This document shows, piece after piece, positions 8,824-18,078 of a DNA stretch of 64,000 bases. The position numbers were made by a program, and so were the translations under genes. The DNA comes from Limnochordaceae bacterium (GTDB taxonomy: Bacteria > Bacillota > Limnochordia > Limnochordales > Geochordaceae): assembly GCA_014896295.1 (NCBI GenBank), contig JADBKR010000002.1, positions 287,274 through 351,273 of the forward strand, in the 5' to 3' direction. How positions within the stretch are numbered: position 1 is the stretch's first letter; each line of letters starts with the position of its first letter. The notes beneath the pieces are model-generated. The model was not told the origin of the DNA and did no database searches. It saw only the letters and a program-made list of their open reading frames with translations.

Positions 8824-11800
8824 CAAGGTGCCTCCCCCGCCGGAGCCAAGGGACCGGGACCTGCCTCGAAGTACCCCGAGACGCAGTACGCCGACAACCT
8901 GCGGCGCCACTGCGGCAGCTGGTGCCCGGCAGCGACCAGGAACATGCAACCCGCCCGGACTTCGTCGACCTCCAACGGCTCGCCGGTCGCCGGCATCTTC
9001 TCCAGCTCGACCCACTGCCCGTCGCGGAAGGTGCCAACCACCACGGTATCACCCGCGCCCGGCCACCGCCATACCGTGCCCGTCGTGAAGGGCAAAGCGA
9101 GCACCGCCTCGCTGCGGCTCAGGTCCTGCCCGTCCAGCGCGACGAGGGCCAGGTGGGCGCTCGCTTCCACGAGCGGCCGTCCTCGCCACGTCACGGTACC
9201 CTGGGACTCCACGTGAGTCAGCTCTCCCCTGCTCGTGACGAAGACGAGCCCCGGCCGTCTTCGCTCGAGGTGCAGGCGGACGGCCTGCCCCTCCCCGGGG
9301 CGCACCTCGACCTCCCGGGAACCGGACCGGTGGAAGAGCACCCACAGTCGGCCGCCCTCGGCTGCAGGCGTCATCACGTGCAGGTCGGGTTCCTGGGGAC
9401 TCACGGGCGGCTCGCCATCGACGCAGGCCCCGACGACGGCCCTGTACAGCTCGAAGAGCACGGGGCTCGACCGCCAGCCCGGCCAGCGGGCCTCGGTCGG
9501 GTCCGCGTTGTAGATCACCGTGCCGTCCCCGGCGGGCCGGCGGGTCACCACGGGGAAGCCCCCCTCGCCTGCGACCAGCGCCCGCGCGCCGGCAAGCTCG
9601 AGGTGCACGCAGGGCCGCCACGTGTCCTCCACGGCAGTGCCGGGGATAAGGGCACGAACGGCCGGCCCCGCCTCCCACTGCATGGGCGGGTACAGCCGGC
9701 GCACCAGCCGGGCGCCGATCAGGTCCTCCCATACGCTCTCGCGCCGCGGCTTGCGGTCCTCGTCGTACGACGGGTCGCCCGAGAGATAGACCGTACCTCC
9801 CCGACGGGCAAAGTGCCGCAGCCATTCCAGCGCCGTCGCGGGTGCCCCGTAGGCCACCGGATAGAGCACGACCCGTGGCTCGAAGGGCAGCGTGGCCAGA
9901 TCCTCTTCGTCGACGGCCTGGAAGTCACAACCGAGGCTACTGAGCGCCATGCCCGCGGCGTACACCGCATTGACGGCTTTGATGCCGCCCGGCCCCATCC
10001 GGTTTTCCGAGGGCACCACCAGTACCACTCGGGGCGCCCGGTATGCCAGCGGCAGCGTGGCGAACAGCAGCGCCACGTTGCGCACCTCGGCTGCGATAGG
10101 CTTGGGGACAGGATCGTGGCTGTGAAAGACTCCCCACGGGAAGACCCATCCCGTCGAGTCCTGCAGTCCCCAGTGCTGGAGTTTGGAGGCCCCCCGCCCA
10201 AGCCCGTAATGCTGAACAGCCAGGAAGTGCTCCAGCTGCTCCTCCCGGGTACGCCGCACGAGGTAGTTGGCGCCCCATGCCTGGCTCGGGTGGGTCTTGC
10301 ACCCGTACTCACCGAGGCCGGTGCCCTGCCCGCGGATGCGCCGGTCGATGAACGTGAAAGCGCCCGGAAGCAGATCGACGTCCAGGTCCTGGTCGCCCAG
10401 GGCGTTACCGTTGGCATGGGTGAGGCCGTCGATCGCCTGGCGCAGGTCGTTGGCTCCGAAGGGCAGGTTGAAGAACTCGTCGGTGGTGATGCGCCCGGGC
10501 GTGACGGAGCTGACCGCGTCCACCATACTGCGGTTCCATAGGCGCCCCAGCTCGACCACGAACCGCACGCGGTCCCGGAGGCGGACATCGTCCCATGGGG
10601 CCAGAGGGTTCCAGACCGGGTCGGGCCCGTCCGGCAGGGCCTGGGACCATCCGCGGGACGGGTCGTAGGCTGGGCCCCAGGCTTCCTGCAGCCGGTCCAG
10701 GAGACCGTAGCGGCGCCTCAGGTACTCCTCCCATAGGCCCTGGAAGGCGGTCAGGGGGTGAAGCTCACTTCCCAGGTCGCCGTTGAAATAGAAGATGAGA
10801 CCCGGCACGTCCCTCCAGTGAGCGGCCATCCTGCGGCAGAACTCCTGCTGTGCTTCCCGTTCGGCCCCCTGCGCCAGCACGTTGGTGAGCACCAACAGGC
10901 AGGGCATATAAATCATCCGGAGTTGCTGCAGTTCCTGCACCAGGGCGTCCAGGCTCCGCTGCTGGCGCTCGGGGAACTGAAAGCCGCCGGGGATGTACTG
11001 CAGGTTTTCGTAAACCCGGTATCCGTAGTCCCGGGCCCTCAACAGCAGCCGGCGGCGCCGGGCCGGGTGGTGGAACGCCCCGAAGAAGATCTCTTCGTTG
11101 CTGTCCGAGCCCATGAGCACGACCCGGCGGCCGTCCAGCTCGAAGTAGTTGTCGCGAAACTGAAGCCGGGGGCCACACTCGAGCGCCTGCTGCGACTCGA
11201 CCAGGATGCTGCTCTCCATGACGTCCCATGGCTCATCCGGGTCGCCCGCTCTCAGGTCCGCGGACATTCCTTCCGGGGAGTACCGCAGGCAGGACCGAAT
11301 CGTGCGCAGGGTGCCCTTCCCCTCGGCCCACGGGATGGCAAACGTGACCTTGCGGGTGGCGCGAGCGGGCACGGCCACCTGCTGCTGCCCCTTCCACAAG
11401 ATCGTCCCGGCTCCGTCGAGACACCACACGACGAGGCTTCCCGCCCGTGATTTGCCCGAGGTGTTGTGGACGATGACGTCCACCAGCGCATCTTCGCCCC
11501 GGCGGGCCAGGTAGTGGTGCGGCCGTACCTCCTGCAAGAACAGCCCCTCGGCCAGGAAGGCGGCGACCCGGCACAGCCCCGGAAGCCGCCGTTCGTCCAG
11601 GAGATCGATGTTTTCGGTACCGAACGCGGCCCAGGCGGAGTGGGTGTACGGCCCTGCGCGATGGATCACCAAAGCCGCGGCGGGTCCCCGCTCCTGACCG
11701 TACCGGTCGGACGCCTCCAGCAGCGGCTCCCACCGCGCGTCGTCGACCCGGGTCAGCCCGGTGGCGGCCCACCCCCGTACGCCGTCGGGTGGAGCAATCG

Positions 11801-13271
11801 TCCAGCCGGCGGCGTCGAGCAGGTGCAGGCTCCCTGCGGGCCGCACCGTCACGGCATGCTCCAGCCGGAAGTCCGCGTCGAACAAGCCGAGCTGGGTCGG
11901 CTTCAGAAGGATGCCGTCGGAAGGTAGTCCCCACCGGCCGTTGAGGAGCCCAGGGTCGGGTATGGGCACGATCCCGTAGCGCCGGAGTACATAGGCCCCC
12001 TCCACCATCTTGAGTCCGAAACGCAGCCGGGTACGGGCCTGCCGGTAGTGGGTCTTGAACGGCATCCGGAAGACCTGGAGTCCGCCGGCGCGCTCGAGCA
12101 ACCGGGCTTCGAACCGGAAGAGGACCTCCCCTGAGGCATCCAGCTGTTCGATGGTGACCACCGGCTGCCAGAAGTAGTCGAGGCCCTCTCCCCTGCCCTC
12201 CACCACCAGCACGTACCACGAGCCGGCCTCCAGTTCGTAGAGGGCTTCGGCTTGCGGAACCGCCTGCAGGAAGCTGCCGAACGGATGCGCCTTCAGGAGG
12301 TACCCCTGCGCCTCTCCGTCACGCCGGGTCGGCAGGCTCTCCACCGTCGACTCGAGGGGAGCAACCACCGGCGCGCCGTCGAGCTCGACCTGCGGGGGGT
12401 AAGGCTGTTCCACCCATCCTTCCGCCTCCCGGCGCCAGATGCGGTCGAAGGCGTAGCCACCCAGGGTCATGAGTTTCCCTCCAGCCGCCAGAAAGCGCAG
12501 GAGGGCCGCCCGCGCGTGGGCGGGGTAGTGCGGCCCGTGGGTCCAGATCAGGAGCGAGACCCCAGCACCGGTGAGCGCATCCGGTCTCTCCAGGGCCGCC
12601 GCATTCCACGAGGCGACCTGCCATCCCCACGCCTTCAGGCGCGCGAGCAAGGCAAAGACCCGGCTCTCCTGAGGAGCGCCCGGGAACGACGGGTCGTAGA
12701 AGATGGCCACCGCACGGTCATCCAGAAGTGGGGGCCAGGACGAGACGGCGTCGAGACCTGCACCCCGGGCCCGGAGCGAAAACGCCTTCACCCAAAACCG
12801 GCCGGTGCCGTTGTAAATCCCGATGCGGAGTTCGAAAAACCACGCCTTCGGGTTGCGGGGAAGTTGCTGCTCGACCTGCTGCCACCCGCCGGGTTCCCGG
12901 AGTACCAGGACGGTCGCCTCGTCGACCGGATCGCCGGAGAGGTCGAGCTGCGCCAGCCGGACATACAGGTGCCCCGGCGCCCGAGTGAGGTGGGCGACGT
13001 TGCCTCTTCCCGTGTACGGATGGAGACTGTCCAGCCGCACATGGCCCCGGAGCTCCAGGCGCTCGCAGCCCTCAGGGATGAAGCCCCACTGGGTGGCGGC
13101 CCCGGCGTGCTCGCTCTCGCCGTTCATTTGTTTCTGCGTGGGGTCGGCACCCAGGCTCATCAACCCGGGACCGCCTCCGGGCACCTCCGGCACGTACTCG
13201 CAGTTCTCCCCGAGCGACCAGCCGTGATGCTCCGTGAAAGCCCCATTGCGCAACAGTTCCACGACGTTCAC
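8823..13271 (-). CDS. Giant multidomain glycoside hydrolase-like protein (clan GH-A-like barrel), 1482 aa
   Basis: Not assignable to a named family by eye. Architecture: N-terminal jelly-roll/carbohydrate-binding-like domain (about 1-170); a GATase/beta-galactosidase A4-like Rossmann domain (about 186-280, VSLLIWTHGPHYP, GGKLMTLGGYAF); long beta-rich region (about 340-700); a TIM-barrel-like region (about 708-1075) with LIFYFNGDLGSE near 826-836 and LGEYGCKTH with Glu 988, plausible acid/base and nucleophile regions; a second A4-like domain (about 1080-1180, VVLYPVAYGAP, GGTVYLSGDPSYDED); and C-terminal beta domains. The order barrel, A4-like, beta resembles GH42 beta-galactosidases but the protein is about twice their length. 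No signal peptide, so cytoplasmic. GTG start in a GTGA overlap with the 970-aa gene, hence coupled translation. Confidence 0.75.
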   Translation of the reverse strand: MNVVELLRNGAFTEHHGWSLGENCEYVPEVPGGGPGLMSLGADPTQKQMNGESEHAGAATQWGFIPEGCERLELRGHVRLDSLHPYTGRGNVAHLTRAPGHLYVRLAQLDLSGDPVDEATVLVLREPGGWQQVEQQLPRNPKAWFFELRIGIYNGTGRFWVKAFSLRARGAGLDAVSSWPPLLDDRAVAIFYDPSFPGAPQESRVFALLARLKAWGWQVASWNAAALERPDALTGAGVSLLIWTHGPHYPAHARAALLRFLAAGGKLMTLGGYAFDRIWRREAEGWVEQPYPPQVELDGAPVVAPLESTVESLPTRRDGEAQGYLLKAHPFGSFLQAVPQAEALYELEAGSWYVLVVEGRGEGLDYFWQPVVTIEQLDASGEVLFRFEARLLERAGGLQVFRMPFKTHYRQARTRLRFGLKMVEGAYVLRRYGIVPIPDPGLLNGRWGLPSDGILLKPTQLGLFDADFRLEHAVTVRPAGSLHLLDAAGWTIAPPDGVRGWAATGLTRVDDARWEPLLEASDRYGQERGPAAALVIHRAGPYTHSAWAAFGTENIDLLDERRLPGLCRVAAFLAEGLFLQEVRPHHYLARRGEDALVDVIVHNTSGKSRAGSLVVWCLDGAGTILWKGQQQVAVPARATRKVTFAIPWAEGKGTLRTIRSCLRYSPEGMSADLRAGDPDEPWDVMESSILVESQQALECGPRLQFRDNYFELDGRRVVLMGSDSNEEIFFGAFHHPARRRRLLLRARDYGYRVYENLQYIPGGFQFPERQQRSLDALVQELQQLRMIYMPCLLVLTNVLAQGAEREAQQEFCRRMAAHWRDVPGLIFYFNGDLGSELHPLTAFQGLWEEYLRRRYGLLDRLQEAWGPAYDPSRGWSQALPDGPDPVWNPLAPWDDVRLRDRVRFVVELGRLWNRSMVDAVSSVTPGRITTDEFFNLPFGANDLRQAIDGLTHANGNALGDQDLDVDLLPGAFTFIDRRIRGQGTGLGEYGCKTHPSQAWGANYLVRRTREEQLEHFLAVQHYGLGRGASKLQHWGLQDSTGWVFPWGVFHSHDPVPKPIAAEVRNVALLFATLPLAYRAPRVVLVVPSENRMGPGGIKAVNAVYAAGMALSSLGCDFQAVDEEDLATLPFEPRVVLYPVAYGAPATALEWLRHFARRGGTVYLSGDPSYDEDRKPRRESVWEDLIGARLVRRLYPPMQWEAGPAVRALIPGTAVEDTWRPCVHLELAGARALVAGEGGFPVVTRRPAGDGTVIYNADPTEARWPGWRSSPVLFELYRAVVGACVDGEPPVSPQEPDLHVMTPAAEGGRLWVLFHRSGSREVEVRPGEGQAVRLHLERRRPGLVFVTSRGELTHVESQGTVTWRGRPLVEASAHLALVALDGQDLSRSEAVLALPFTTGTVWRWPGAGDTVVVGTFRDGQWVELEKMPATGEPLEVDEVRAGCMFLVAAGHQLPQWRRRLSAYCVSGYFEAGPGPLAPAGEAP

Positions 13272-16180
13272 CCCTCGATTGCCACGGGCTCGGCGGGCTC
13301 ACCGGCATTGCCGTCGTCATCGACCGCCACGACCGAAAGGTGGCTCGGGACGAGACCGGTCCGGCGCTGTCTGAGCTGCTCCCACCACGACGTCAGGTCG
13401 CACGTGGTATCGTAAGTGGACGTCACGACCTCGGCCCGAGGAGGGCGGACCTCCGGGCCCCATCCCGCCAGCACCAGGTAACGCACCCCGGTGAACGGCG
13501 CCCGTTCAGGGACACCACGGACCACGTGGTTCTCGACCGAATAGTGCAGCCCAAACGCTTCCGGGGGAGCATCCGGCCGGAGAGCCGGTGGCGGGGTACC
13601 CTCCGGAGGCTCCCACCGCAGGCGGACACCCTGGCCGTCACGTACGAGCTCCACGTGCCGGGGAGCAGGCACCGGGCCTCGCCGGGGGGAGCGATGGGCC
13701 ACGCAGGCGGAGGGCGGGCCTTCGTCCCCACCGTCCCGGACGGCCGTCACCACGTAGAAGTACCACGTACCCGGTTGTGCGCTCCGATCGACGAAAGCCG
13801 GGCTCTCGGCTTCACCCAGCAGGTGATCGGCTCGGGGCAACGCCGGGAACGTGCTGCTGCGGTACACCCGGTAGCCCGATGGCGGGGGCCCTTCCGGCGG
13901 CCTCCAGAAGAGCGCGATGCCATGGCCTTCCCCCTTCGCGGGGAGATCCTCCGTGAAGAGCACGGGCACGCGCCCTTCCGTGGCGGGGGTCGTGACCGTT
14001 TGCAGGGCGACCGCCCAGGGTGGCAGGGGACACGCACGCTCATCGAAGCGGGGCATCGCGTCGTCGCCCGCCAGGTACTGGGCAATCGCCCAGTCGATGA
14101 CGGCATTGCACCAGCCCGACTCCATGACGTACGGGCCCCACGCCGGGTCCTGCGGGCTTCCGTACCACTCCCAGTGGCGATAATCGAACGAGCGCTTCCA
14201 CCCGCCGTCTACCAGGGGATCCTCCGGATCCGCGATCTGGATGCGGACGAGGAAGTCCGCCATCTTCTCGAACAGTGCACGGGCCCGCCCGTCCCCCGTG
14301 GCCCTGTACAACTGCCACAGCCCGAAGAGGGCGAAACTCTGCACGTACATGATGTCGGCAATGGGCTCGCCGTTTTCGTGGAAGACCGCGGAGTCGGCCA
14401 CGAAGAGGTCCTTGTCCTCGTTGTCCCACTCCTGCAGCGCTCCTGTCTCGTCCGTGCGTCGCTCCAGGTATGCCATGCAATCCAGGGCCGCCTCGCGGGC
14501 CTTTACGGAAACCCCGCTCCACATGGCCAGGGGCAGGAGCGCCCGGGCATAGATCTCGGTACGGCTGACGTCGTAGCCGTAGCGGATGGGGTGGCTGGCG
14601 AGCATCAGCTCCAGCGCCCGCCACCCGTCTCGCAACAGCGAGCCGTCTCCCGTTGCCGCCCACGCATGGGGATAAAGGGCAACAGGCATGCCGTTGTAGT
14701 GGGGGACGACACTCGTCCCGGGAGACAGACGGCAGGGAACCGGCCCCACGGTGTTGAGCACGCTGCCGCGCAGGAAAAGGTAGTCGTGGCACCCAGCAGC
14801 GTTGAGCGTTTTCTGGAACGCGCGCACGGTTTCGAGCGCCCGACCGAACGTCTCGTCGCCGGTTTCCCGCAGGAAGACCATGCCGACCAACGATGCCCAC
14901 GTATTGTCGTCGGTGAAGATGTTTTCCGGATGCTGGCCCGGGGCGAGCTCCCCCATCCAGTTCCAGAAGCCGAACGTGCCGGCCCCTGCGTCCCGGTCCT
15001 GGTACCGCCCGTCGTAAAGGTGCTTCGCCAGGTTGCGGCCCACCCGCATCCAGGACTCGTCCCCAGAGGCCTTTCCGAAGGTCCAGCACGCGGCGGCGGT
15101 CTCGGCGATGCAGTCCGGGCGCAGATCCTTGCCAATGCTGCGGGTGTTGGATTCCACCCGTTCGTAAACGCCTCCCGTGCCGTCAGGTGTCACGAACAGG
15201 TTGCGGCGCAGCCACTCCAGGTTGCGACCCACGCTCTGTCGGTAGCGCACCTGCCGGTCGGAAACGTCGAGGCGGTAGTGGATCTGCTCACCGTCGGCCC
15301 ACGTGGCCCGGAGCTCGTAGACTCCCGGCTCCCGGAGCACCAGCGGCTCGCTTTCGAAAGCCCTGGCGCCGGCCGCCCGCAAGGGGATGAGCTCCCAGCT
15401 ATTCCCCGCCGCTTCGGGGAGGATCCGGCGAAGCTGCACGCGATCCGGCGCGACGGCGGCCTCCACCCGCACCCGGGCCGGCTCACCGGGCGGCACCCAC
15501 ACCGGAGGGTCGGTCAGCAACCTGCGGTGTACCTCTTCGAAGCTGCGGCCGGATCCACCAAGAGCCTTGACCAGGTTGAAGGCGAGCCGCTCCCAACGTT
15601 CTCGCAATACGAAGCGGTCGTCACGGTACCGGCTAAGCAGCAACGTCGCGTAGTAGACGCCGTCCCGCGGGCTGATCAGTGCCGGATGAGGATCCCCGAC
15701 TCCCACGCGCCCGAAATGGACCCGATAGGTGCCCAGGACCTCTGCCAGCACCAGGAGTACCCCGGGGCGGCCGGCCAGCTCACCCTCGAGGAAAGGTGCA
15801 CCGTACGGGTCGAGCAGGTCCATCGGCTCGAACCCGTCCGCCACCGGGCTCGACCCCTGCCAGACGACGAGGCGCCGCACCGACCGTTCGGCACGGGTGC
15901 CACGGGCGCGGAACCCTACCAGCTCGGCAAGGCGCTCGTGGGTCCACCCTTCGACGTACAGACGGCCCCCGGCCTCCACGTACCCCGCCACGGCGGCTGC
16001 CACGTCGTCCGGAAGGGTTGCTCCCAACTGACTGGACAGCAGCAACAGGCCGTCGAAGCGCGCCAGAGCCCGGGCGGAGCGAAGCGTGTCCCTTTCTACC
16101 TCTTCCCACATGCCGCCCAGCCGGTCGATCCACGTCCCGAAGGGAAAGGGCGCACCGTTGTGCCAGACGCCCAACCGCAC
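13268..16180 (-). CDS. 970-aa (alpha/alpha)6-barrel glycosidase/lyase-like protein with Fn3-like C-terminus
   Basis: Unrecognised enzyme. Residues about 1-85 form a small A4/GATase-like fold (FDGLLLLSSQLGA, GGRLYVEGWTHERL). About 230-305 is an Ig-like segment. About 310-705 is helical with Trp/Asp-rich repeats typical of (alpha/alpha)6 barrels: RPDCIAETAAACWTFG, GTFGFWNWMGE, FTDDNTWASLVGM, QEWDNEDKDLF, DIMYVQSFALFGLW, ESGWCNAVIDWA. The remainder has fibronectin-III-like repeats (GYRVYRSSTFP, GTWYFYVVTAVRD). GTG start, with GGAGAGGGAGG about ten bases upstream. No signal peptide. Placed between the transporter permeases and the giant hydrolase-like gene, it probably acts in the cytoplasm on the imported oligosaccharide. 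Catalytic type (hydrolase, lyase or phosphorylase) cannot be decided from sequence alone. Confidence 0.75.
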   Translation of the reverse strand: MRLGVWHNGAPFPFGTWIDRLGGMWEEVERDTLRSARALARFDGLLLLSSQLGATLPDDVAAAVAGYVEAGGRLYVEGWTHERLAELVGFRARGTRAERSVRRLVVWQGSSPVADGFEPMDLLDPYGAPFLEGELAGRPGVLLVLAEVLGTYRVHFGRVGVGDPHPALISPRDGVYYATLLLSRYRDDRFVLRERWERLAFNLVKALGGSGRSFEEVHRRLLTDPPVWVPPGEPARVRVEAAVAPDRVQLRRILPEAAGNSWELIPLRAAGARAFESEPLVLREPGVYELRATWADGEQIHYRLDVSDRQVRYRQSVGRNLEWLRRNLFVTPDGTGGVYERVESNTRSIGKDLRPDCIAETAAACWTFGKASGDESWMRVGRNLAKHLYDGRYQDRDAGAGTFGFWNWMGELAPGQHPENIFTDDNTWASLVGMVFLRETGDETFGRALETVRAFQKTLNAAGCHDYLFLRGSVLNTVGPVPCRLSPGTSVVPHYNGMPVALYPHAWAATGDGSLLRDGWRALELMLASHPIRYGYDVSRTEIYARALLPLAMWSGVSVKAREAALDCMAYLERRTDETGALQEWDNEDKDLFVADSAVFHENGEPIADIMYVQSFALFGLWQLYRATGDGRARALFEKMADFLVRIQIADPEDPLVDGGWKRSFDYRHWEWYGSPQDPAWGPYVMESGWCNAVIDWAIAQYLAGDDAMPRFDERACPLPPWAVALQTVTTPATEGRVPVLFTEDLPAKGEGHGIALFWRPPEGPPPSGYRVYRSSTFPALPRADHLLGEAESPAFVDRSAQPGTWYFYVVTAVRDGGDEGPPSACVAHRSPRRGPVPAPRHVELVRDGQGVRLRWEPPEGTPPPALRPDAPPEAFGLHYSVENHVVRGVPERAPFTGVRYLVLAGWGPEVRPPRAEVVTSTYDTTCDLTSWWEQLRQRRTGLVPSHLSVVAVDDDGNAGEPAEPVAIEG

Positions 16181-16214
16181 CGCTGACAGCCTCCCTCTCC
16201 TACCCCGCCCTGCC

Positions 16215-17090
16215 TTAGCCGCGCAGGCCGGTCAGCGCGATGCCTTCCACGAACGTGCGCTGGGTGAGGCCAAACACCACGATGAGGGGCAGCGAGATGA
16301 GCGCCGCAGTGGCCATGACCAGCGCCCACTCGGAGTAATGCTGGCCGAAGAACATCTGGAGCCCCAGCTGCAGGGTGTACTGGCGCTCGTTCTGGAGGTA
16401 GATGAGGGGGCCCAGGAAGTCCGTCCACGATGCAACGAACTGGAACAGGGCCACGGTCGCAAGCGCCGGACGGGTCAGAGGCACCACGATACTGCTGAAG
16501 ATCCGGAGGTGATTGGCCCCGTCCACCACAGCCGCTTCCGAGAGCTCGTTGGGAATGGTCATGTAAAACTGCCGGAGCAAGAAGACGTAAAAGGCCCCGG
16601 CAAAGAAGTGCGGCACGACCAGGGGCCGGAAGGTACCCACCCAGCCCAACGTCTTGAAGAGGACGAACAGGGGTACCATGGTGACCTGGTACGGCAGCAT
16701 CATGGTGGCCAGCACGAGGACGAATACGGCGTCACGCCCCGGCCACTGGATCTTCGAGAAACCGTAGGCCACCACGCTGCTGGAAAGGGTCACCGCCACT
16801 ACGTTCATCACGGTGATGTACAGCGTGTTGCCCAGGTAGAGCATGAAGGGGAAGGCCTGGACCGCGTCCACGTAGTTGGCCCAGCGCGGGGTCTGGGGCA
16901 GGAGCGTCGGAGGCCACAGGAATATCTCCTTGTTGGTCTTCAGCGAGGTGGAGACAAGCCAGAAGAACGGGAACAAGAAGACAATGCCGAGCCCGCCGAG
17001 CAGCACGTAGTGACCCCACAATTGCAGTCGCCTGCGGTAATGCCATCCGGCCAGGCTCGCTACCGGCCGGGTCGTCGCCCTCACCGTCAT
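16215..17090 (-). CDS. Carbohydrate ABC transporter permease, MalG type
   Basis: Inner-membrane permease of the CUT1 sugar ABC family, about 291 aa, six predicted membrane segments. Has the EAA loop pattern characteristic of MalG homologues (ELSEAAVVDGANHLRIFSSI) and the FWLVSTSLKTN motif after the first segment. The start is the ATG overlapping the MalF-type stop by four bases. Partners are the permease and binding protein immediately upstream. No ATPase gene is in the operon, so it must share a general MsmX/MalK-type ATPase encoded elsewhere. Confidence 0.93.
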   Translation of the reverse strand: MTVRATTRPVASLAGWHYRRRLQLWGHYVLLGGLGIVFLFPFFWLVSTSLKTNKEIFLWPPTLLPQTPRWANYVDAVQAFPFMLYLGNTLYITVMNVVAVTLSSSVVAYGFSKIQWPGRDAVFVLVLATMMLPYQVTMVPLFVLFKTLGWVGTFRPLVVPHFFAGAFYVFLLRQFYMTIPNELSEAAVVDGANHLRIFSSIVVPLTRPALATVALFQFVASWTDFLGPLIYLQNERQYTLQLGLQMFFGQHYSEWALVMATAALISLPLIVVFGLTQRTFVEGIALTGLRG

Positions 17091-18028
17091 ATGGGCCGCG
17101 CCCCCCCGTAGTGCACCCACCGGGACGAAGTCCGCAGGAGCACCAGCGTCGCCACCAGCAGGATGAGGAACAAGATCCAGGCCATCGCCGAGGCGAGCCC
17201 CATCTTGAAGAAACGGAAGGCGTTGAGGTAGAGGTAGAGCGCGTAGAACATCGTCGAGTTACGGGGTCCGCCCACCGCCAGCTGGCCACCGTAGCCCGTA
17301 GCGGAGAAAACGTACGCCTGGGTGAAGTACTGGAAGTACCCGATGATGTTGACCACGACGGTGAAGAAGAGTACCGGCGAGATCATCGGAAGGGTGATGG
17401 CCGTGGTCTTGCGCCACGAGGTCGCACCGTCCAGCTCGGCCGCCTCGTACAGCTCCCTGGGTACCTCCTTGAGTGCCGCCAGGTAGATGACGACGGTGCC
17501 CCCGACTCCCCACATGCCCATGATGATGAGGGCGGGCTTGGACCACGCCGGATCCACGAGCCATCCGGGTTCGGGAAGTCCCAGGAAGTTGAGGGCCGTG
17601 TTGAGGATACCGTAATTAGGATTGAAGATCCACCGCCATAGCAACGTCGAGGCCACGATGGGGACGACCGTCGGCAGGTAGTAGAGCGCCCGGAAAAAGG
17701 CGATGCCCTTGAGGGGACGCGCCAGCAGGAATGCCAGGACGAGCGCCCACAGCAAGTGGACCGGCAGCCCGACCAGCACCATGTACACCGTGTTTTTCAT
17801 GGACTCGTAAAACGTGGGGTCGGCGAACAGGGTACTGAAGTTGGCCGCCCCCACCCATCGCGGCGGGTTCATGAGGTTGTAGTCCGTGAAGCTGTAATAG
17901 AGGGACGAAACCACCGGTACGAGGGTAAATGCGAGGAACCCGACCAGCCAGGGCGAGATGAAACCAAGGCCCCACCAAAGCTCTCCACGTCTCCGACGTT
18001 CCAAGCGACGCAACGCCATCGCCCCCAT
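17087..18028 (-). CDS. Carbohydrate ABC transporter permease, MalF type
   Basis: Inner-membrane CUT1 permease, about 313 aa. First membrane segment WLVGFLAFTLVPVVSSLYYSFTDYNL, then the MalF-type loop and the EAA motif (ELYEAAELDGATSWRKTTAITLP, split here by reading). Start either ATG at 18028 or, with a better GGGGGCG ribosome-binding site, ATG at 18019. A strong stem-loop precedes it. Works with the MalG-type permease that follows and the binding protein that precedes it. Confidence 0.92.
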   Translation of the reverse strand: MGAMALRRLERRRRGELWWGLGFISPWLVGFLAFTLVPVVSSLYYSFTDYNLMNPPRWVGAANFSTLFADPTFYESMKNTVYMVLVGLPVHLLWALVLAFLLARPLKGIAFFRALYYLPTVVPIVASTLLWRWIFNPNYGILNTALNFLGLPEPGWLVDPAWSKPALIIMGMWGVGGTVVIYLAALKEVPRELYEAAELDGATSWRKTTAITLPMISPVLFFTVVVNIIGYFQYFTQAYVFSATGYGGQLAVGGPRNSTMFYALYLYLNAFRFFKMGLASAMAWILFLILLVATLVLLRTSSRWVHYGGARPI

Positions 18029-18040
18029 GGAAGACTGCGG

Positions 18041-18066
18041 GGGCGGCTCCCGCGAGGGAGCCGCCC
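18041..18066 (-). promoter_or_regulatory. Intercistronic stem-loop between binding-protein and permease genes
   Basis: GGGCGGCTCCC and GGGAGCCGCCC form a perfect 11-bp stem closed by a GCGA tetraloop, in the 50-base gap after the solute-binding-protein stop. Such hairpins in sugar ABC operons commonly stabilise the upstream transcript or partly terminate transcription, so that the binding protein is made in excess over the permeases. The structure is seen; that role is known for maltose-type operons and inferred here. Confidence 0.7.
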
Positions 18067-18078
18067 GGCCCTGACTCC

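Noticed and set aside
8817..10541. 574-aa + strand frame opposite the giant hydrolase-like gene
   Set aside because: Low-complexity shadow with no recognisable domains and no ribosome-binding site.
13340..16186. 948-aa open frame on the + strand opposite the (alpha/alpha)6 gene
   Set aside because: Composition is Arg/His/Pro-rich without domain patterns; it is the antisense shadow of a strongly patterned minus-strand protein.
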